64,000 nucleotides of DNA from Scatophagus argus (taxonomy: Eukaryota; Chordata; Actinopteri; Scatophagidae). Made by a program: the position numbers and the translations under genes. The stretch covers positions 13,651,019 to 13,715,018 of the forward strand of contig NC_058504.1 of assembly GCF_020382885.2 (NCBI RefSeq), given 5' to 3'. Below are positions 11,501 through 22,210 of this stretch, piece after piece (position 1 is the stretch's first letter; every line of letters begins with the position of its first letter). Below the pieces are notes generated by a model that searched no databases, was not told where the DNA came from, and was given only the letters and a program-made list of their open reading frames with translations.

Positions 11501-11665
11501 ATCTCGACACAGACGGCCTCTGTTAACCCAAAGAAGGAGTCCACGCAGAAGAAGGCACAGCTGGCCTATGACAACCCAGCCCTGGACTACCTGGATGAGA
11601 GTAGACCAGGTGTGCGGGTTCTTAAATTAAAAGGGTTAGAGAGATGCAACAGCACTCCATTGTAG
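2469..11665 (+). CDS. slc34a1: Sodium-dependent phosphate cotransporter 2A, 3' eight exons (5' partial)
   Basis: SLC34 carriers move inorganic phosphate with Na+ across apical epithelial membranes (renal proximal tubule for the A1 type). Exons are 2469-2580, 3073-3268, 4539-4634, 4798-4864, 5020-5187, 5367-5483, 9895-10019 and 11063-11665. All junctions are GT-AG and the frame stays open throughout, giving about 494 residues. Family hallmarks seen: the [11 protein letters not shown] and GSNIGTT half-repeat motifs, the second QSSS motif ([10 protein letters not shown]), and a large extracellular loop with two N-glycosylation sequons and several cysteines. The segment after the last transmembrane helix ([19 protein letters not shown]) and the [14 protein letters not shown] stretch fit SLC34A1 better than A2 or A3, and the cysteine-rich tail of A2 is absent. 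The first QSSS motif and the N-terminus (about 150 residues) lie outside the window. Linkage to simc1 supports A1. The a or b teleost copy cannot be decided. Confidence 0.92.
3073..3268 (+). CDS. slc34a1: slc34a1 exon with HDCFNW motif
   Basis: The 196-bp exon completes the split Arg codon and reads [19 protein letters not shown], then continues to ITKLIIQ. The Asp in HDCFNW corresponds to the residue (Asp224 in rat NaPi-IIa) that separates electrogenic family members from the electroneutral SLC34A3. Its presence predicts electrogenic transport. That is an inference from known family mutagenesis. Confidence 0.92.
4539..4634 (+). CDS. slc34a1: slc34a1 exon, start of large extracellular loop
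   Basis: The exon is 96 bp, exactly 32 codons, phase 0 at both ends. It encodes [20 protein letters not shown] and continues through KQWC. NRS is an N-glycosylation sequon, and the Trp-Cys pair is typical of this loop. Confidence 0.9.
4752..4797 (+). repeat. CTTT-rich polypyrimidine tract at a 3' splice site
   Basis: Repeated ctttctttctttctttt units run straight into the tctacag acceptor of the slc34a1 exon at 4798. The tract is both a microsatellite and the functional polypyrimidine tract. Confidence 0.7.
4798..4864 (+). CDS. slc34a1: slc34a1 short exon in the extracellular loop
   Basis: This 67-bp exon encodes [20 protein letters not shown] and ends with a split Cys codon. It carries a second sequon (NVS). 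Its acceptor follows a long CT-rich tract with repeated CTTT units. The sequence is poorly conserved, as expected for this loop, so recognition rests on frame, splice sites and position. Confidence 0.82.
5020..5187 (+). CDS. slc34a1: slc34a1 exon, post-loop transmembrane segment
   Basis: The exon reads [20 protein letters not shown] and runs on into a hydrophobic helix ending [20 protein letters not shown]. The [15 protein letters not shown] stretch is a strong SLC34 signature. The Cys after the loop is a conserved disulfide partner in the family. Confidence 0.93.
5367..5483 (+). CDS. slc34a1: slc34a1 exon with second QSSS motif
   Basis: The exon encodes [19 protein letters not shown] followed by [21 protein letters not shown] in the second inverted repeat lines the Na+/phosphate site in SLC34 carriers. 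Acceptor caacag and donor gtgagt are clean. Confidence 0.94.
6023..6072 (-). repeat. SINE 3'-tail fragment
   Basis: The tatccatccatccag run followed by tgcttatccgtcagggg matches the 3' end of the SINE at 616-970. Only the tail is left, so this is a 5'-truncated or decayed copy. Confidence 0.65.
7822..8112 (+). repeat. Dispersed fish repeat of the 'ctctagtgccatcat' family, copy 1
   Basis: It contains words familiar from a very common teleost repeat: gtacagacattcatg, tcaccatgaggttgata, cctctagtgccatcatcagg and ctttgtccaata. Related copies are at 30985-31118 and 49896-50166. No coding capacity is seen. Confidence 0.65.
9895..10019 (+). CDS. slc34a1: slc34a1 exon with GSNIGTT motif
   Basis: The exon follows the longest visible intron of this gene (4.4 kb). 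It encodes [20 protein letters not shown] and [18 protein letters not shown]. The [15 protein letters not shown] block is almost invariant in SLC34 proteins and pairs with the NIGTS motif of the first repeat. Confidence 0.94.
10020..11062 (+). other. slc34a1: Last slc34a1 intron
   Basis: The 1.04-kb intron has donor gtaagc and acceptor tatgtag. Two overlapping short open frames near 10074-10482 resemble no known protein and show no splice logic. I see nothing else in it. Confidence 0.75.
11063..11665 (+). CDS. slc34a1: slc34a1 terminal coding exon
   Basis: The exon holds 200 codons and a TAG stop. It encodes [20 protein letters not shown], the [11 protein letters not shown] loop, two membrane segments, then a cytosolic tail. 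The tail has a run of seven Glu and ends in STPL, which fits a class I PDZ-binding end (S/T-X-hydrophobic), as SLC34A1 uses for brush-border anchoring. An [10 protein letters not shown] element in the tail resembles the tail style of SLC34A3 more than that of human A1. The body of the protein still argues for A1. Confidence 0.93.
   Translation: MALCHLFFNIFGILLWYPLPFMRLPIRMARVLGERTAKYRWFAVLYLLLCFLLLPSLVLGLSLAGWQVMAGVGAPFMGVTIFIVMVNVMQAHSPRHLPSKLQTWDFLPQWMRSLKPLDRLITKATVCCSITCEAEQREEEEEEEDRISTQTASVNPKKESTQKKAQLAYDNPALDYLDESRPGVRVLKLKGLERCNSTPL
11474..11494 (+). repeat. slc34a1: In-frame GAA repeat coding for poly-Glu
   Basis: Six GAA codons followed by GAG lie in frame in the cytosolic tail of slc34a1 and give seven Glu. 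It is a coding trinucleotide microsatellite. Confidence 0.9.
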
Positions 11666-13271
11666 TCAAACTGTCAAACTATTTTGTACTCTCTTTTGTC
11701 AATACTGACAAAAGCAATTTCAAATGATATGATCAAAAGCTCCAAAACAGCTGCTAAAGATTTTAAAATTCTTCTTCTTCTTTTCTTTTTGTCAGTTGTT
11801 GTTCTCAAGGTCAAAAATGAATTTAATGAACACGTAACACAAAAAACAGCACATAAAATGAGTCATGATTCTCTAACTGTGTTAAAGGTACCCTGTGGAG
11901 TGACCACTCATGGTGCTATGGAGCAGTTTTTTCGGAGGCATAATTGGCAGTTGGTTTCTAACAAACACAGAATATGACGAAACCATTTAATTAGCTAATG
12001 ACATTTTTTTTCCCCACAAATGTATTTCACAAACCAGTTTCAGAACATCTTTTGCAAAGGCCAATAATTAATAATCATACTTATTTACTTAGTGAACGAC
12101 CAGTCACGTACATAATGCCAGATTCAGATACACAAACACAAAAACCTTATCTGTTAAGTAAGCCCCTGTGGCGAAATATAAAATCATTACTTCCCATGAC
12201 TTGCTCCAGAGAGATGACAGACTATATGTCTCAGAGCAATCATAGCTAAGATAAGATGGAAAATTCTAGCTTAAAGTCTTTCATGACACATGTGACATCA
12301 CCAGCAAAGAGGTGCATGGAGCCAACCTCTGGGACCAAGAACGTATGGACTGTATGTTACTGGCTGTCTGGTTTTTGGAAAAACAGAAGAAACAATAGAA
12401 GTGATGTTCCCTCTGTTTCACAGTTCCACGTAGCAACACCAACAACATCATTCCTATTTGCTTTGCCATGTTTACAGTTGCACAAAAGAGCACCCAGCAC
12501 TCCTGTTTGCATTGCATAATCTCAGATGCAGCGTTGGTTGTCACCACAATGACACGTTATATGGGATAAAATAATCAGTTGTCGAAAATCACCACCGTTT
12601 TCCTTTGTTATGCTCTAGGTCTGTCAAGTTTGGCTGTTATTTGGCTGTTATCTTGTAGTCTGAACCCATCTTTAAAAAGGTTTATGTCAGAGTGAATATA
12701 AACTAGCGCTCAAATTTCACAAGATTCAACAGTCCTGTTCAAAGGTCTTCCATTTTCTCTTTTCTGTTAGTGTCAAGAACAGATAATAACGCAAAGAAAA
12801 GAAAAGGAAACCATCGCTGTTGTCAGTCAAGAGTCTATTGATAAAACAATCCCATTACCAAGTTGGCAAATGTTTGATCATTATGTTAAAATACCATGTA
12901 CTCACTTGTTATATAAGTCTAAGTGGGCGACTGAATACATGCAGACACTACAAAAGATTCAAAGAATCATCACATTAGCTTCTTGATATTATCTACAAAG
13001 GAGCGTATGAATGTGTTGTGTGTGTGTGCTGTAGTGTGTGTGTGTGTGTATGCCTTGCTAAGTGGGAGACTATGCACACTTGAGAGGTGCTGCTGAATGT
13101 GTGAATATGTGCTGTGTTTTCTCTGCTGTACTGAAACAATTGATAATGCGTTGAAGAAATGCCGACTGTGATGTCTGTTGATTTAATGAGACATGGACGT
13201 TTTCACTTGTTAAGGTGATGGAGGGAATGACCCTTTGACAAAACAGTGGATGAAAGTCCACATGAAATAAA
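11666..13271 (+). other. slc34a1: Probable slc34a1 3' untranslated region
   Basis: I noticed no canonical AATAAA after the stop until 13266-13271 (gaaataaacag). A 3' UTR of up to 1.6 kb, or an earlier variant signal, is therefore possible. The region has a small TG-rich stretch at 13012-13050 and no gene. Confidence 0.4.
13266..13271 (+). terminator. slc34a1: Candidate poly(A) signal for slc34a1
   Basis: This is the first AATAAA noticed downstream of the slc34a1 stop. The 1.6-kb distance makes the assignment tentative. Confidence 0.3.
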
Positions 13272-13510
13272 CAGCTACTCTGTTAGTCTTGATGGCAGGA
13301 TTACAGATTAAGATATTAAGATTATTATATATAATAATCTATTAAGATGTATTATGAATATGCAGTATATTTACAGAATTGTACGAATGCTTTCAACCCC
13401 CAAGCTCTCAGAATTTGCTCACAAAGCATTTTGCTTTGCCTCAGAGGTGCTGATGCAACAATAATCTGTCAATAGCAATTTCTTCCTGTGCTAGATGTTG
13501 TCAGAATATA

Positions 13511-13972
13511 CACTATATAGACAAAAGCACTGGGACATCTTAGTATTACACCGCATTCTAAATCCATGGGCATTAATGACGAATTTGTCCCCCCTTTGCA
13601 GTTTTAACAGTTTCCAGTCCTCTGGGAAGGCTTTCCACTGGATTTTAGAGTGTTTATGTAGTAGTGTATGTTTTTGCCCATTCATGCGATAGAGCATTCG
13701 TGAGGTCAGGCACTTGGGTTTGTACGAAAAGGTGTTTGATGGGGTTGAGGTCAGGACTCTGTGCCGGCCAGTCAAGTTATTATACATCAAATTCAGTCAA
13801 TCATGTCTTTATGGACGTTGCTTTGTGCACTGGGGCACAGTCATGCCGGAAGTGAAAAGTTGAAGGCATGGCATTGTCCCAAATGTCTGAAACATTAACA
13901 TTTCCCTTCATTATAGGTAAGGGGCCAAGCCCAACCTCTGAAAAACAACCCTTTACCTTTGTCTATACAGTG
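13511..13972 (-). mobile_element. Tc1/mariner-type element with decayed transposase C-terminus
   Basis: Terminal inverted repeats of 16 bp match at 14 positions: cactatatagacaaaa at the left and cactgtatagacaaag as the reverse complement of the right end. A TA precedes the left end. On the minus strand the interior still reads like the end of a Tc1 DDE transposase (HDC..VHKA, then DWP.QSPDLNPI.H), but stops break it. At 462 bp it is internally deleted and non-autonomous. Confidence 0.8.
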
Positions 13973-14888
13973 CATGTAGTTATAAGTATAATAAATATAA
14001 CTATGAAATCATTTTTTAACAAAAATCTGCAACTGTGTTACAAGTAGTAGGTGTTAATTATGTCCACAAAAATTATGCCACATGTGAAAATTACTTGGTT
14101 CTTGCTGGTGTCCATTGTTAAGTGGGCACTATGTTGGCCTGTTGGGACAGTACATTAACCCAAACCTGCAGCACCAGGTGCTCTAAGGTACTCTTAGCTT
14201 AGCTTTCCCTGTTTTCCATGAATCCAGTTTGCGACTAAAGACATGTAAAATCCATGTAATGCACATTTTTTTTTTAATGCGTTTGGATATCTTCTTCTCA
14301 TACCTCAGGTAGGGCTGTGCATAATGGGCCCGTGATGATGCATTTGAATGAGATCCTTTGTTTTCAGTGCAGTAATCTCATATGATGACAGATGATAGAT
14401 CCACATGCCTACACATACCACTCCAAGATCAGACCTCAATGGCCATGGCAGGGCGAGGGAAAATTTAATTAAGCGCGGTGGAGTGAAATGTCTACAACCT
14501 CTTTGTGCTTTAAGGGAGCATTAGGAAAGGTGTGGCAGGCACATATGGAAAGAAAGCTTGTTAAACAGTAATAGAGGTGAAGACTGAAGCATTTCTCAGT
14601 GCAGTCCAGGTCGCCTCTCATTAGAACAACAACTGGAGATAATGTTAAATATTAGACGATGTTCAGAATTTAAAATGAACCCACAGCAGGGCATAATTAT
14701 CACTGAAGTCTTTCTTTGGCATTTTTTAAAGTTTATTTTGGGTGCATTATCATAAGACCTCCTCTATTTTTGGACAGCATACTTTTCATGCAAAATAATT
14801 AAAAATGTTAACCTGGCATGATATACATATATACAAATTCCTAGTAATGTGAAACCTCTTCACTTGCAATAAAAACGATTCTGATATA
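13973..14888. other. Intergenic sequence between two Tc1-type elements
   Basis: No gene is seen. The part from about 14440 to 14650 is repeat-free, less AT-biased and has homeodomain-like cores (ttaattaag, ctcattag). It is listed among candidate regulatory stretches. The rest has no visible structure. Confidence 0.5.
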
Positions 14889-15675
14889 CAGTGCCTAGAA
14901 AAAGTACTCACCCCGTTGGATTCCCTTTAAATGTCAAATTGAAAACAGATTTTTACAAAGTAATGTCAACTTAAACAAAATACACAATGTAAAATAAGTA
15001 ATTGCATAAATATTCACTCCCTTTAAAGTGACTGATCTAGTTCAGCAGATGTCCAGCCAACTGGTGCTAGTAGTCACAGCTAGTGAGATGGAGAACAGTG
15101 AATGTGTCTCAAGTCATTGTAGTATAAAGACACCTGAACAAAAAAAATCCAAGTCACAGAACATACCCTGGATTTCAGTTAAATCCATCATTAAGCAATG
15201 GTAGGAGTATGGCCATTGTCTAAATCTGCCTAAAACAGGCTCACAAGCTGCAAGAAGGAGACTAGTAAGGGAGGCTACCAAGATACCCATGACTACTAAG
15301 GAGTTAAAGGCTTTAGCAGCTGAGATGGGAGAGACTCTGCATACAACAACTGTTGCCTAGGGTCTTTACCTATTAAAGCTTTATGGGAGAAAACCACTGT
15401 TGAAGAGAGCTCATATTAAATCTTGATTAGAGTTCACCCAAAGGCATGTGGGATACTTCAGGGTCAATCAGAAGAAGGTTCTTTGGTCTGATGAGACCAA
15501 AGTGGAGCTTTTTGGTCATCAGACTAACAGTGCACATCACCACAAACACACCATCCTCACCGTGAAGCATGTTGGTGGCAGCAACATGCTGTGGGGATGC
15601 TTCTCAGCCGAAGGCCCTGGAAGGCTTGTAAAAGTAACGGGTAAAATATAGGGAAATCCTTATAAGACAATGAAG
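14889..15675 (+). pseudogene. Tc1-like transposase pseudogene
   Basis: A TA dinucleotide and a Tc1-type end (cagtgcctagaaaaagtac) open the element. The plus strand then shows a decayed helix-turn-helix part near 15180-15350 (QAARRRLVREATK) with stops. An open piece at about 15448-15651 carries [15 protein letters not shown] and [15 protein letters not shown], which is the catalytic-core signature with the second DDE Asp. Similarity ends near 15675 without a right inverted repeat, so the element is truncated. It is non-functional. Confidence 0.88.
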
Positions 15676-18600
15676 GAACCCAACCAGAGAAGAGAGAGTT
15701 TTTAGTTCTAGTTTTTGCTTTTACACTAGGTATTGATATCTGTGATGCCATTCCATAATTACTTTCTTCACAGCACAAACACATTTGCATTGAATACAAT
15801 GAGAGAAAGACAGACACAGAGAGAGAGAGAGAGAGATGGAAGAGATGGAAAACAGATGGAGTTTTGGGGGCCAAACAAGCTCTTTTCCTGCAGGGCAAGG
15901 TGGGTGGTTGATTTGAAATATGCACAGTGATGCTTTCCGTGTTCCTGCTTGCGTGCAGGCTGCTAGTGAAGGTTGTTTATACAGCGTGTTAGGTATTACT
16001 GAATGCCAGCTAATGCTCATATGTAATTTATTCTTGTTTATGCAGGAAGTGAAACAACATTATCATCCCTTTTACTGCCATTTCTGGCCATTATTTTGGT
16101 GCAGCATCATGTTAATGCCTACATTTTCTCAAATGTTTGGATAAAAAAGTTTGTCATTAGGATGAAACATTATAGAGTTATATCCACACCAAGTGAACAA
16201 TTCAACTGTGTATGCGCAGTGGGGATTGTGTTGACCTCTGGGCCATATGCAATTTTAGCTGTGTTGGGAAATAATTCAAACTCCTGGTAGACAATAAGTC
16301 TTGCATAATGTGTTGTTACATTCCATTAATTTCACTATTTGCTTGGTCAGGGTCAGGCATTGCAGCAAAAACCAGGGAGTGACATTTTATGTATATTTGG
16401 GAACAGCCATAATAAAACACAGAACACTTTTTTTTTTATTATATCTGGATAATGTGGAACAACGAAAAGCAGAATTATAGAAATCAGAATAATGCAAGTA
16501 TTTCAAAAGTACACAAGAACGCAGAAGTTAATGAGAACTTTGATGCGCAAGGAATCTGAATCAATAGATTAGGTTCACATTTTAAAACGCAGCTTGTAAC
16601 CCTGCATTCTTGGTCGACATGTCATGCAGAATGTAAATAGAAGAGAACATAAATGGAGGGACTGGAGGGAAAGGTACTAGAAAAAAAAAAATATTACGCC
16701 AGTAGCCAACCAAAAGTACACCATCAACAAGATGTGTTTAATCATTCGTTTGAAGAATAACAACAGCCATGTGTGCAAGGCTTGACAATAGCTTGTAGTT
16801 TCCTGCTTGTTGTGGGGAAGCTTTAGTAGGGAATTTGCCGTAACACCAAGGCTACAGGGAGGAAAATAAAGAGGAAGAGTGAGCAGATCTGTGCAGAATA
16901 CGGGAACGAAAGAGGAGGAGATGGTTAAGTGGGTTTTATCGGAAAGCTGGAAGAGGGACAGTTCCTGAATGTGGTCTTTTTCTATCCCTCGGGCTTCTGG
17001 TGGACTTGTGACAACAACACACACACACATCCACTTTTTTTCTTTTTCGAAAATTCTAATTTGTGTTTATCTTTTTGTGTTCACTGCATGTGGCATTTCT
17101 CATTTTACTTTTTGCATGTGTAATCAAGCTTTTCACTTCATACTTCGCACATGCACAGTACCAGTAAAAATATGATTTGATTTTTTTACACTTGTGATTC
17201 ACTTAAAAATCAAATGTAGGAGCAGTAGATATTGTAGATAATGTCAAAATGTCAGTGCTATTTTGAATATTCCCTGACTTTGCCCAAATCCCCACAGTTA
17301 ATACAATAAGAAAAGACACGTGTGAGACAAAACAACCACTGTACATCACATTATCTACTGATATTCCATCTGAGATGAGACGGTGTTTTCATGGCAAATT
17401 CAAGATGTGCCATGAACTTAACGACTTGGTGCACACTGGTCACAAGAAAATTATTAACTCTCTACTATACAATGAAGAGGAACTCCCAAATACAACTTAT
17501 AATTTGATCAGTGTTGACCATGATCAAGAATGACTGGAGAACAATGGACCACATTTAAGACTTGATAAACCTTTCTGGGACTTTAAACAAAATGTGATTT
17601 GTAAATAGATTGTTACCTGTTATGCCCAGGAAATGTTGTTATCAGTTTTGTCTTGTCCCTATGTTGTCTTGTGATTTCCTGCTTTATTTTGTCACTACTT
17701 CCTGTCTGTGTCTATTGTTGTCACCTTTGCTTTTTCCCTTTGTCTGTTTTCCCTCCTTTGGGATTACCTGTCTCCGCCCTGATTATTTCCACCTGTGCCG
17801 TTACCTTGTGTGTGTGTGTGTGTGTATAGTCCTCGTCTCCCTTCGTCCTGTGCCAGTTTGTCTTTTCTGTTGTGTCAGACAACCAGTGTCATCTCCATGC
17901 CATTGCCAGGTACACTTATCTTTCAAGTATTTACTTTGTAAATTAAATACAAATTGATTATTTATTAAATCTCATAGCTTCAGAAATGAAAGATTGCTAT
18001 TGTTTATTTTAAGTAATGTATTCATGTGTTGATTAACAAGGAGACTTGATAATGACATTTGAATATGCTTTATATGTTTTATTAAACTGATCCCATAGCG
18101 ATTAACTGTAACTTGTATTCAGCTCTACTTTTTGTGCAGTTGAATTTGGTGCAGACTAAACAGTCAAAAATAAAGTTCTGTTAAATTTAAAGACAATGTA
18201 AAATTAAAGTGATCTCAAGAAGGATTTGTGGTTCAAAGAGTTATCGTAGTTGCTAGACGGTTTATTTGCTCTAAATTGTATGAGGTCAGTATCTGGCGTT
18301 CTGTGTAGTTTCAGCTACAGTATAAGTCAGATATGCAGAAAGTGTTATGTGTGTGTGCCAGAACATTTTAGTCAAAGAAACACAAACCAGCAGCCAGTTA
18401 AACACAGTGGGTTGTTTTCTCTTTGGACCAACAGAAGTGTGTGGCTTAGCCAGAACGATAACGACTGTGCTGACGGGAGCCAGCACATGCTACCCAAACA
18501 GAGCTGATCCAACAAACCTGAGTGACAGTGACTTTAATTTTGGGATTTTGTTTTTGTTGGATTTTATTTACAATGGTGGGTCGGAAATTGTCTTTTAAGA

Positions 18601-19368
18601 TAAACATTCAGCCACTGCCAACAGTCTCAAAAGAAGTTTATTCATATCAGTGACCCAGAAATGTCACAAAGTAATCATATTTCACATGCGTTTTCAAATC
18701 ACTGATTATTTAATATTATGTGTAAACCAAACCTGAAATTTCTGCATTTTTAACAACGTAGTGTTGTCTTGCTGTTATCAGAATGTAAACATAGAGCAGA
18801 GTTACTGGTTTGTTGGAGTATTGTTCCACATCGGGCTTTGTTAAAACCTCAACCTTTTCAGTGAGAATCAGTTCAGCTGTGGTAAATAGCAGCTTGGGCA
18901 GCAGTGGTGCTGTTGACAGGTAGGTAAGTAGCTCTTGCCCTCCCTTCTTTCTTCTCATCAGTTTTTGTTCAGTTCTCAGAGAGAAATGACTCTTAAAATG
19001 ACTGATTAACTAAACTAAGTCTGTTCCGTAGTCTGCAACAGGAACATGAATCTTGGCAAAAGTCATTTTCACTGTAGATCTTGCCAGCATATCAAAAGCA
19101 TCAACAAGTGCCAGATCTTATAAAACCTTTTAAGGTGCCACTAAATAATTGTGAACATAGTGTAGTGTCATTTTTTTATTTTTGCAAACAGGTTCCTGTA
19201 CTCCCATGTAGTCCTCAGCTGTAAGAACTGAACTCACTCCTAGTGCCTTCATTTAGTGTCGTGACCAGGAGTCATGGATGAGTTTGCCTCAACCCATTTG
19301 TTTTTGTGGATAGCCCTCTAACTGCATGCACATGCACACAATCAAGCATGCCAAAACATGGAATACAC

Positions 19369-19373
<5 letters not shown>
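15676..19373. other. Intergenic, no gene recognised
   Basis: The sequence is AT-rich with short open frames only. It contains a GA-rich run near 15813-15845, a T/C-rich dispersed repeat at 17605-17905 and scattered homopolymers. The frames at 15557-16020 (both strands) and 18250-18598 are low-complexity or lack homology. Confidence 0.5.
17605..17905 (+). repeat. T/C-rich dispersed fish repeat
   Basis: Words such as cctgattatttccacctgtg and tagtcctcgtctccctt are very familiar from teleost repeats of unclear class. A short GT run (17808-17826) lies inside. No coding potential is seen despite an open frame. Confidence 0.45.

Positions 19374-19402
<29 letters not shown>
19374..19402. repeat. CA microsatellite
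   Basis: About 14 perfect CA units, preceded by an interrupted CA stretch. Confidence 0.95.
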
Positions 19403-19404
<2 letters not shown>

Positions 19405-19986
19405 AGAACCAAATGATCCATCAAATTACTGAAAGGGAAGTAGGACAGTGTTTGTTTATCCTCAGGATCTGAAACAGAAATAAATGACCACATTATCACA
19501 GTTGTCCCAGAAGCAAACTATCATCTGTTTATTTTGCAGAACACAGTGCAAGCAGAATATACATTGTAAAGTTTTCCCCCATAGCAATTGGTCAAATTTC
19601 AATTTGATAATTTTTACAATGTCAGGGTTAGGATTATTTATTATTTTTTGGTGGATACTAATTCCGGAGAGTGCTTTAACCTTTAGCATGGCCTTTGATG
19701 CTACTCATCATTACTGATTTTAGATCATATTCACACAGCAGCCAATATCCCGACGTCACACTGGGAATCGGACAAATTGTCATTGTTTCACTGATTCCTG
19801 GGCAAATGAAGGACAATGGATTGTAGCAGTCCTAAGAGACATTGAACAATATTCTGAGGTAAAACAACATTGATGACCAAATAGCTACTTTTAGACAGCA
19901 GTTAACATTAGCATTCAATCAACCAATGTCACAGGAGTTCAATAATGTTAACAATAATACACAATACGAGAAGTATCTGCACATTA

Positions 19987-20046
19987 GACACATTCACATA
20001 CGTGAATATGTAGACACATTCATGTATTCTCTTATGTGAATGTGTC
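19987..20046. repeat. Inverted repeat with 14-bp perfect arms
   Basis: gacacattcacata (19987-20000) is perfectly complementary to tatgtgaatgtgtc (20033-20046) across a 32-nt loop. The loop repeats part of the left arm (gacacattcatg). Confidence 0.85.
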
Positions 20047-20088
20047 CTTTTTTTATTTTACTGCTGTTGTTTTATGGTACATAGCATA

Positions 20089-20375
20089 GGGAGGCACAGT
20101 GGTGCGGTGGTTAGTGCTGTTGCCTCACAGCAAGAGAGTTCTGGGTTTGAGTCCTGGTCTGTGCCTGCGTGGGTTTTCTCTGGGTACTCCGGCTCAGTCC
20201 CAGAGGACATGCACATTGGGTTAATTGGCTACTCTACATTGCCCCTAGGTGTGAGTGTGAGAGTGTGTGGTTGTCTTTGTGTCAGCCCTGCAATTGATTG
20301 GAGACCAGTTCAGGGTGTACCCCGCCTCACACCCGTAGTCATCTGCAGAGGATCCAGCCCTGACCTTGCATGGAT
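20089..20375 (+). mobile_element. tRNA-derived SINE, older copy
   Basis: It is the same family as 616-970, in plus orientation. It begins gggaggcacagtggtgcg, with A box at 20100-20110 and B box ggtttgagtcc at 20144-20154. The body is more diverged, with small insertions, and the end decays around atggatggg. No clear target duplication is seen. An open frame across it is meaningless. Confidence 0.85.
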
Positions 20376-22084
20376 GGGATTGTATCCCCTGTCACATAAA
20401 CAATCCCAACCCAGTGCATACTTTCTGTTTACTGTACTGTTATACTGTTATCATAGCACTACATCTACACCACTGCTGTGCTGCAATGCTGTTATAATGA
20501 GAAAACAAATTTTTCTGTGTGGCAACAAAAAGTAGAAGAATCCCCAAATTAGACTGCATTAGTGTGCCTCCATTAGAATGTCCATGTGCTGAAAACTAAT
20601 GGAATTATTACTGACAACAGAAGTGCTCTTTGGCCTTAACTCTCATGGCTTTCTACTGGCTTAAAAGTTGTTTCGTTTTTTTTTTTCAGGAACATGTAAA
20701 GTGCTGTTATATCATCCAGTGTCTGTCAGTGACTCTACAAGAAGAAAAGCTTTATTTCATTCAGAGGTGAGACTACATGTTCTTTATCTTTTAAAAGTGA
20801 AGTGGCTCTGTCTGCTCATCTCTCTCACTTGGCCTAGACTGAAATAAAACTCGAGTGAGGTTTTCGAGATGGTGCAGACGTACGTGTTTAATTTCTTCAG
20901 ATAAAATCATCTGATAGAGAATGCAAAACAAGGACACGTCATTTTATTTTATTTAAATAGTCCAATTAAAGCCAGGTTTGTGATGCTGCCTCTGCTGTAT
21001 TGCAAATTAAGACAGTCAGTGTGTTTGAGAGGTCACTGCTTCTTTTGTGCCCATGATTTCCATAAAGATATACAGACAGACAGATGGAGAGAGAGAGATG
21101 AATTCTCTTCAGTCCAAGCATGTTGCTTTTTTGGGTCCCTCTCTCCCTGTTGTTGACAGCTCCGGTTAGAGTGGGAAGGTAGTTCATTTTGCCAAAAAAG
21201 AGTGACCCATATGTCATTCCACCAGGACATATCACACTTGTGGTGTGTTGTGCCTAAATTAGCTAATATTGATGGAAATAATCCTCACCAAAAATATTTT
21301 TATGTATTTTACAAATTCATCTCCAGAACATCATCCGACCCCTGGTAACATCATCATTTTTTTAAGCATAAATCTAGTAAAACTTAAAGCAATTAAAAAT
21401 AGTTACTAATTACTGCTGGTTCAGTGATACATTCAATGTGCATATTGGAGAAAACTGTGCAGAATTTCAAAAATGTATTTTAGGTTTCAAAGCATTAAAT
21501 AAAAACCCAAATATCTGGAAAAATCATTTTATTAAGAGAAGCGGTCCTCCAAGCATTAATCAGCATTTATATAATTATTTACAGGACCAGCACAAACTAT
21601 TAATGCTTTCAGTCCACTCAAGCTGCTTGCTAATTTGAGGGGTGCAGAGCAGAGCCACACTCAGACCAAATGCACTATTTTCTACCCCAAGAACATCATG
21701 TCCTGTACACTGCTTTCTCACTCTGCTCCATGCTGAGAAAAGAAAGAAGAAATTGCATCATTTGAATCCAGTATATAGTATGCTTTCCTGAAGCGTGTGA
21801 ATGTTTTGTGTATTTTGGACCAGTGAGGATTTGCTTGAACCAACTAGCACAGCTATTTGCCATGAAGAGCGTAGCTTTTATATCACCTGCATGCAGACAG
21901 TGGTATCCTGCTCCCATATGACTATGTACAGCTTTTTAAGGTGTCATTTAGTGAAACCCATATCAACCCATTAGGGGTTTTAAAGGCAAAACTTGGCCCT
22001 TCTTGGTCCACTTTGCTCAATCTGTATGCTGTTTATGAATCCTGTTGGCAGGTTGATGCTAAATAGTGGTGCTGTGGTGGAATA
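20376..22084. other. Intergenic, no gene recognised
   Basis: AT-rich, with short unsupported open frames. I see no repeat family I can name and no splice-bounded exon. Confidence 0.5.
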
Positions 22085-22210
22085 ATATACTGCCCCAAGA
22101 CTCCTGCTGAAATAGCACTGTTTGTCTCTCCTTTATTACCACCACTGAGGTGTCCTTGAGCAAAGCCAGTCTGCTGTTCCAGTGGAGCTGCTCAGTGGCC
22201 AACAAAGCAG
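22085..22210 (+). repeat. Decayed SINE core
   Basis: accactgaggtgtccttgag and the following ggagctgctcagtggccaa match the core of the second SINE family seen at 51827-52131 (cccttgagcaaggcactta). The tRNA head and tail are not recognisable. Confidence 0.5.

Noticed and set aside
2469..11665. Assignment as slc34a2 or slc34a3
   Set aside because: It lacks the Cys-rich tail of A2 and has the Asp that A3 lacks. The stretch before the last helices fits A1 best, as does linkage to simc1. The tail alone hints at A3, which is noted.
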